8,700 nt of DNA from Candidatus Omnitrophota bacterium (lineage in GTDB: Bacteria; Omnitrophota; Koll11; Zapsychrales; Fredricksoniimonadaceae), in NCBI GenBank assembly GCA_023247595.1, contig JAHFGF010000065.1, positions 1-8,700 of the forward strand, read 5' to 3'. Position 1 is the stretch's first letter. Every line of letters starts with the position of its first letter. Positions 5,782 through 8,700 of this stretch are shown here, one piece after another. The position numbers and the translations under genes are program-made. The notes beneath the pieces are model-generated. The model was given only the letters and a program-made list of their open reading frames with translations. It was not told the DNA's origin and searched no databases.

Positions 5782-6375
5782 TTGGCTGAAACCCGATTGG
5801 TTGTTGGATTAGGTAATCCTGATAAAAAATACCGTTTCACCCGTCACAATTGGGGTTTTTTGGTTGTCGAAGAATTGGCCGCCATGCACGGAGTTAAGTT
5901 TCGGCAGGACGCATCGGTTAACGGGTTGACGGCAAAGTTTGAAGAGGCTGAAGATACCTGTTATTTGTTGTTGCCGCTGACGTACATGAATTTGTCCGGC
6001 CATTCCGTGAGTGCGTTTGTGAAAAAAAGAAATATTGCTCTCTCAAATATCTTGGTGGTCTGTGATGATCTGGATTTACCGTTTGGTCAAATTCGTTTGC
6101 GGGCCAAGGGAAGTGCGGGCGGGCATAATGGTTTAAAATCCATTATCGCTTCGTTAGCCACGATTGAATTTGCCAGATTACGCGGCGGCATCGGGCGGCC
6201 GCAGGAACGTAAAGAAACTGTTGGTTTTGTTCTTGATCAATTTAATGGGCAGGAAAAAAAAGGATTAGAGGATCAACTCAAGACAGCGGTCGGTTGTTGT
6301 CAAGTTTGGATTAAACAGGGTGTGAACGAAGCAATGAGTCAATTTAACAAAAGGAAAAATGATGAACAAGTATGA
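5782..6375 (+). CDS. pth: Peptidyl-tRNA hydrolase
   Basis: Pth cleaves the ester bond of peptidyl-tRNAs that drop off the ribosome and so recycles tRNA. The 197-residue product shows the whole active site: GLGNP at 10-13 with Asn12, TRHNWGF with catalytic His22, TYMNLSG with Asn70, CDDLDLP with Asp95, and GGHNGLKS with Asn116, followed by FARLRGGIGRP. The start is TTG, chosen because GAGG (5768-5771) precedes it by 10 nt and the family N-terminus begins only a few residues before the VVGLGNP strand; no upstream ATG is in frame. The 84-nt gap after rplY shows only a weak 5-bp hairpin (5743-5759). Its 3' end overlaps the start of rpsF and carries the rpsF ribosome site. Confidence 0.96.
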   Translation: MAETRLVVGLGNPDKKYRFTRHNWGFLVVEELAAMHGVKFRQDASVNGLTAKFEEAEDTCYLLLPLTYMNLSGHSVSAFVKKRNIALSNILVVCDDLDLPFGQIRLRAKGSAGGHNGLKSIIASLATIEFARLRGGIGRPQERKETVGFVLDQFNGQEKKGLEDQLKTAVGCCQVWIKQGVNEAMSQFNKRKNDEQV

Positions 6376-6694
6376 ATTGGTGTACATCGTCGATGCTCAT
6401 TTAGCGCCTGAAGCTAAAGAAGAGGTCAACAAGCAGGTCGTGGACACGGTAGCAAAATCTGAAGGCAAGGTTATTAACTCTTCCGTCTGGTTTGAACGCC
6501 AGAGAATTTCATTTCCGATCAAAAAAATACAAGACGGTACCTACTATTTAATCAATTGGGAAGGCCAGGGAAATGTCGCAGTTAAAATTCGTCAATCGTT
6601 GAAACTCAACGAACGGGTTCTTCGGTTTTTGATTATCGCACTGAAGACTAAAAAACCCAAAAAAGCTCAGAAAACCAAAGTATTAGTGGCTTAG
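6362..6694 (+). CDS. rpsF: 30S ribosomal protein bS6
   Basis: bS6 pairs with bS18 on the platform of the small subunit. The 110-residue product has the typical start MNKYELVYIVDAHL, the central segment RISFPIKKIQDGTYYLINWE and the helix LNERVLRFLIIALK, then a short Lys-rich tail. Two consecutive ATGs occur at 6359 and 6362. AGGA at 6352-6355 is only 3 nt from the first but 6 nt from the second, so I choose the second. The start lies inside the last codons of pth (overlap 14 nt, or 17 with the first ATG), so translation is probably coupled. There is no leader of its own in which a bS6:bS18 autoregulatory site could sit, unlike in many bacteria. Confidence 0.95.
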   Translation: MNKYELVYIVDAHLAPEAKEEVNKQVVDTVAKSEGKVINSSVWFERQRISFPIKKIQDGTYYLINWEGQGNVAVKIRQSLKLNERVLRFLIIALKTKKPKKAQKTKVLVA

Positions 6695-6696
6695 GC

Positions 6697-6709
6697 GTTG
6701 TTTCACAAC
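6697..6709 (+). other. Short perfect hairpin in the rpsF-ssb gap
   Basis: GTTGT and ACAAC pair perfectly around a TTC loop two bases after the rpsF stop. An alternative, mutually exclusive pairing is CGTT (6696-6699) with AACG (6714-6717), just before the ssb ribosome site AAAGG (6718-6722). No T-tract follows, so it is not a terminator. Confidence 0.25.
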
Positions 6710-6730
6710 ACATAACGAAAGGTTCCTAAG

Positions 6731-7177
6731 ATGGCGAGTTTAAACAAAGTATTGTTGATTGGTAATTTGACTAAAGATCCTGAGTTGAGATATACACCAA
6801 ACGGTACGGCCGTAACCAACTTGCGCATTGCTGTTAACCGCCGGTTCAAAGATCGAACAGGCGAATTAAAGGAAGATACATGTTTTGTGACGGTAACAGC
6901 CTGGGATAAGCAGGCGGAAATATGCAATCAATATTTGCAAAAAGGCCGTCAGATTTTTGTCGAGGGAATTTTGCAGTCCCGATCCTGGGAGACGAATGAT
7001 AAGCAAAAGCGAAGCACCATCGACGTTCGCGCGGAACGCATTCAGTTTTTAGGCGGCCCTAAAGGGATGGAAGCAAACAATGAAGTGGTTCAGGAAGTAG
7101 CCGCGGCCAAAGGCTCGTCGGTTTCAGAAGGTTCGGAAGATGTCATAAGCCCGGAAGATATTGCCTGGGAAGAATAA
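6731..7177 (+). CDS. ssb: Single-stranded DNA-binding protein
   Basis: SSB coats single-stranded DNA in replication, repair and recombination and recruits partners through its C-terminal tip. Residues 1 to about 108 form the OB fold: LNKVLLIGNLTKDPELRYTP, NLRIAVNRR at 30-38, and CFVTVTAWDKQAEICNQYLQKG, ending IQFLGG. A short linker, about 109-135, follows. The 148-residue protein ends SPEDIAWEE: acidic and with an aromatic residue, but without the usual terminal Ile-Pro-Phe. AAAGG (6718-6722) stands 8 nt before the ATG. Its place between rpsF and rpsR is one of the best-conserved arrangements in bacteria. Confidence 0.96.
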   Translation: MASLNKVLLIGNLTKDPELRYTPNGTAVTNLRIAVNRRFKDRTGELKEDTCFVTVTAWDKQAEICNQYLQKGRQIFVEGILQSRSWETNDKQKRSTIDVRAERIQFLGGPKGMEANNEVVQEVAAAKGSSVSEGSEDVISPEDIAWEE

Positions 7178-7187
7178 AACAAATAGG

Positions 7188-7228
7188 TTAATTAACGCAT
7201 CATAAAATGCATGCGCAGATTTAATTAA
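7188..7228 (+). promoter_or_regulatory. Inverted repeat upstream of the rpsR ribosome site
   Basis: The left arm TTAATTAA-CGCAT (7188-7200) and right arm ATGCG-CAGAT-TTAATTAA (7211-7228) can pair over 13 bp, interrupted by a five-base bulge on the right, around a 10-nt loop. TTAATTAA is itself a palindrome, so each copy could also self-pair between transcripts. The right arm ends where the strong Shine-Dalgarno of rpsR begins, so folding would stack against the ribosome site. It could be an autoregulatory element for the bS6/bS18 pair, but the CCG-bulge signature I associate with the known bS6:bS18 site is not evident. Confidence 0.4.
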
Positions 7229-7234
7229 AGGAGG
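7228..7234 (+). promoter_or_regulatory. Strong Shine-Dalgarno of rpsR, fixes a TTG start
   Basis: AAGGAGG is the best ribosome site in the window. It stands 6 nt before TTG at 7241 and overlaps by one base the in-frame TAA at 7226-7228, which excludes any earlier start. It therefore supports translation of the whole Arg/Gly-rich N-terminal extension of bS18. Confidence 0.75.
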
Positions 7235-7240
7235 AAGGCT

Positions 7241-7576
7241 TTGGAAGAACGGAAATTTGGACGTAGATCTTCAGAAAATAGGGGTGGTGGCCGTCGAGGT
7301 TCAATGGATCGTAACCGCGGAGGCGATGACGATCGCGGTTTTGAACGAGGCGGAGATCGCCGGATGTCACGCGGAGCACGCTTTCAAATCCCATCAGTAG
7401 AATCCATTGACTATAAAAATATCGCTCTCTTGCAGAAATTCATCACGGAACGCGGAAAAATGGTTTCCCGTCGGTTCAGCGGAATTTCAGCGAAGGAACA
7501 AAGAGCGGTCTGCATTGCAATCAAACGTGCCCGGTATCTTGGGCTTTTATCAGTCGGTTCAGCAAAAAGGAAATAA
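7241..7576 (+). CDS. rpsR: 30S ribosomal protein bS18 with Arg/Gly-rich N-terminal extension
   Basis: bS18 binds bS6 on the small-subunit platform near the mRNA exit. The conserved core occupies about residues 44-111: [32 protein letters not shown] and the RNA-binding helix [11 protein letters not shown]. Before it lie about 42 residues very rich in Arg, Gly and Asp ([23 protein letters not shown]), so the protein has 111 residues against about 75 in E. coli. The segment resembles RGG-type disordered RNA-binding tails. The start is TTG, dictated by AAGGAGG at 7228-7234 and an in-frame stop just upstream; internal ATGs at codons 22 and 42 lack such a site. The two cysteines seen near the N-terminus of zinc-type bS18 proteins are absent. 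It lies 63 nt after ssb and 4 nt before rplI. Confidence 0.94.
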   Translation: MEERKFGRRSSENRGGGRRGSMDRNRGGDDDRGFERGGDRRMSRGARFQIPSVESIDYKNIALLQKFITERGKMVSRRFSGISAKEQRAVCIAIKRARYLGLLSVGSAKRK

Positions 7577-7580
7577 GAGA

Positions 7581-8024
7581 ATGGAAATTATCCTATCCCA
7601 AAGTATTGATAAATTAGGAAGAGTCGGCGACGTGGTTAAAGTGAAGGATGGTTTCGCGCGCAATTATCTGCTTCCGCAAAATTTAGGGGTCGTGGCGACC
7701 GCTGGAAACGTCAAGAAGATTGCCCGTCTTAAGGCCAAGGAAGCGGCTCTAAATGAAGAGCATAAAAAAGAAGCCAGGGCTGTTGCGGAAAAGCTGGCAA
7801 AGGTATCCATCACAATTGCGGTTGAGGTCAATGACTTAGAAAAGCTGTATGGGGCAGTCACTGAGACAGAAATTCTCACTGGCTTGGAGCAAGAAGGATA
7901 TGCGTTTGAACGCAGTCAGTTAATAATTGAAAAGCCTGTTGAAGAATTGGGCATTTTTGAAATCGGGATTAATCTTCATCCAGACGTAAAAGGAAAATTC
8001 CGATTATGGGTGACGAAGAAATAA
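7581..8024 (+). CDS. rplI: 50S ribosomal protein bL9
   Basis: bL9 binds 23S rRNA near the L1 stalk and helps keep the reading frame. The 147-residue product shows the N-terminal rRNA-binding domain with the signature LGRVGDVVKVKDGFARNYLL (residues 12-31), the long central helix rich in Lys, Glu and Ala (about 41-75), and the C-terminal domain (LYGAVTETEIL, then VKGKFRLWVTKK). The ATG follows the rpsR stop by 4 nt, with AAAGGA (7566-7571) upstream inside rpsR, so the two are probably translationally coupled. The open frame extends further upstream inside rpsR, but that part is out of frame with bS18 and resembles no bL9 sequence. The 3' end overlaps dnaB. Confidence 0.96.
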   Translation: MEIILSQSIDKLGRVGDVVKVKDGFARNYLLPQNLGVVATAGNVKKIARLKAKEAALNEEHKKEARAVAEKLAKVSITIAVEVNDLEKLYGAVTETEILTGLEQEGYAFERSQLIIEKPVEELGIFEIGINLHPDVKGKFRLWVTKK

Positions 8025-8700
8025 GAGTCCCGCCACAGAATATCGAGGCTGAACGCGCGGTACTCGGGGCGATGATGATTGATGATGAAGCTATCGGTGT
8101 TGCCATTGAGCACATCGATAGCTCTTATTTTTACGAAACCTCCCACCAGAAAATTTTTTCTTCCATTGTTGATCTATACTCCAACCGAAAAAATGTCGAT
8201 TTTATTACCCTTTCTGACCAATTAAAATCACAAGGCCTGATTGATTCCATCGGCGGAGTGACGTATTTAACTCAGCTCATCGATCATGTGCCGTCGTCAG
8301 CAAATATCAAGTATTATGCCGGCATTGTTAAAGAAAAAGGCGTCCAGCGAAAGCTTATTAAAAATGCGACGGAGATTATTAGCCGCAGTTATGAAAAAGG
8401 CGTTGATGTCGAAGAGCTGGTGGATTCAGCGGAACAGCTGATTTTTGAAATCGCAACAGCCCGCCAAAAGCAAGAAGCAGCGCACATCAAAGATATCCTC
8501 AAAGAAACGATGGAGGTTATCGATAATCTTTATAAAAAGAAACAATCCGTCACCGGTGTGCCCACAGGATTTTATAAATTTGATGAGATGACATCCGGCC
8601 TTCAAAAATCGGATTTAATTATTGTGGCTGCCCGTCCGTCCATGGGAAAAAGCGCTTTTGCCGCGAGCATTGCTGAATATGCGTCTATCGAGAAGAAAAT
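8006..8700 (+). CDS. dnaB: Replicative DNA helicase DnaB (5' part, partial)
   Basis: DnaB is the hexameric helicase that unwinds DNA at the replication fork. The first 231 codons are present and the frame runs off the right edge. The N-terminal primase-binding domain starts VPPQNIEAERAVLGAMM at 8-24 and includes the SSYFYETSHQKIF segment and GGVTYL. The linker region is about 105-175. The RecA-like domain begins with GVPTGFYKFDEMTSGLQ at 184-200, and the Walker A loop is ARPSMGKSAFA at 209-219 (Ser where many have Thr). The ATG lies inside rplI (19-nt overlap) with AGGA (7991-7994) 11 nt upstream, so it depends on bL9 translation context. Whether an intein interrupts later motifs cannot be seen here. 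Confidence 0.96.
   Translation, partial: MGDEEIRVPPQNIEAERAVLGAMMIDDEAIGVAIEHIDSSYFYETSHQKIFSSIVDLYSNRKNVDFITLSDQLKSQGLIDSIGGVTYLTQLIDHVPSSANIKYYAGIVKEKGVQRKLIKNATEIISRSYEKGVDVEELVDSAEQLIFEIATARQKQEAAHIKDILKETMEVIDNLYKKKQSVTGVPTGFYKFDEMTSGLQKSDLIIVAARPSMGKSAFAASIAEYASIEKK

Noticed and set aside
6359..6361. First of two adjacent ATGs as the rpsF start
   Set aside because: It is only 3 nt from AGGA, while the second ATG at 6362 has the usual 6 nt. The difference is one Met and not certain.
7407..7580. 58-codon upstream extension of rplI
   Set aside because: It is an out-of-frame reading of rpsR. The bL9 family start MEIIL lies at 7581, directly after the rpsR stop with a ribosome site.
1..8700. 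Mobile elements, CRISPR arrays, defence or toxin-antitoxin systems
   Set aside because: No transposase or integrase motifs, no regularly spaced repeats and no unexplained gene pair are present. All coding space is accounted for by conserved housekeeping genes.

Overview
The window is a dense, fully co-directional (+ strand) block of bacterial housekeeping genes with no mobile DNA, CRISPR array or minus-strand gene that I can support. In order it holds: the 3' end of hisG; a 33-codon gene for a very basic COX24/mS38-like ribosomal protein; a 191-nt gap with several inverted repeats; an exported TPR-repeat protein; ispE; tRNA-Gln(UUG); a glmU-like gene; prs; rplY (bL25, long CTC form); pth; rpsF; ssb; rpsR; rplI; and the 5' part of dnaB. 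Most gaps are 1 to about 80 nt, and pth/rpsF and rplI/dnaB overlap, so most of the block is probably one or a few long transcripts.

Organism: the sequence is moderately AT-rich, uses AAGGA/GGAGG-type Shine-Dalgarno sites and has some GTG and TTG starts. The MEP-pathway kinase IspE, a GlmU-family enzyme and a Sec-exported TPR protein fit a peptidoglycan-making bacterium that uses MEP isoprenoid synthesis, probably diderm. The order TPR-ispE-tRNA-Gln-glmU-prs-rplY-pth followed by rpsF-ssb-rpsR-rplI-dnaB, preceded by long-form hisG and a COX24-like mini-protein, reminds me most of uncultured lineages such as Omnitrophota. That is an inference from gene order and protein style, not a database result, and other deep-branching phyla are possible.

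How the genes work together: left to centre (ispE, glmU, prs) the theme is precursor supply: isoprenoids (undecaprenyl carrier), UDP-GlcNAc for the cell envelope, and PRPP for nucleotides and for histidine through HisG, which consumes PRPP. Centre to right (rplY, pth, rpsF, rpsR, rplI, the COX24-like protein and the tRNA) is translation. ssb and dnaB are the replication pair commonly interleaved with rpsF, rpsR and rplI.

I see no previously undescribed multi-gene system. The points worth a second look are local: the unannotated-looking 33-aa basic protein, a shortened GlmU with changes in the glucosamine-phosphate pocket but an intact catalytic His, a bS18 with an arginine/glycine-rich N-terminal extension and no zinc-type cysteines, an SSB whose tail does not end in the usual Pro-Phe, and inverted repeats upstream of the TPR gene and of rpsR.
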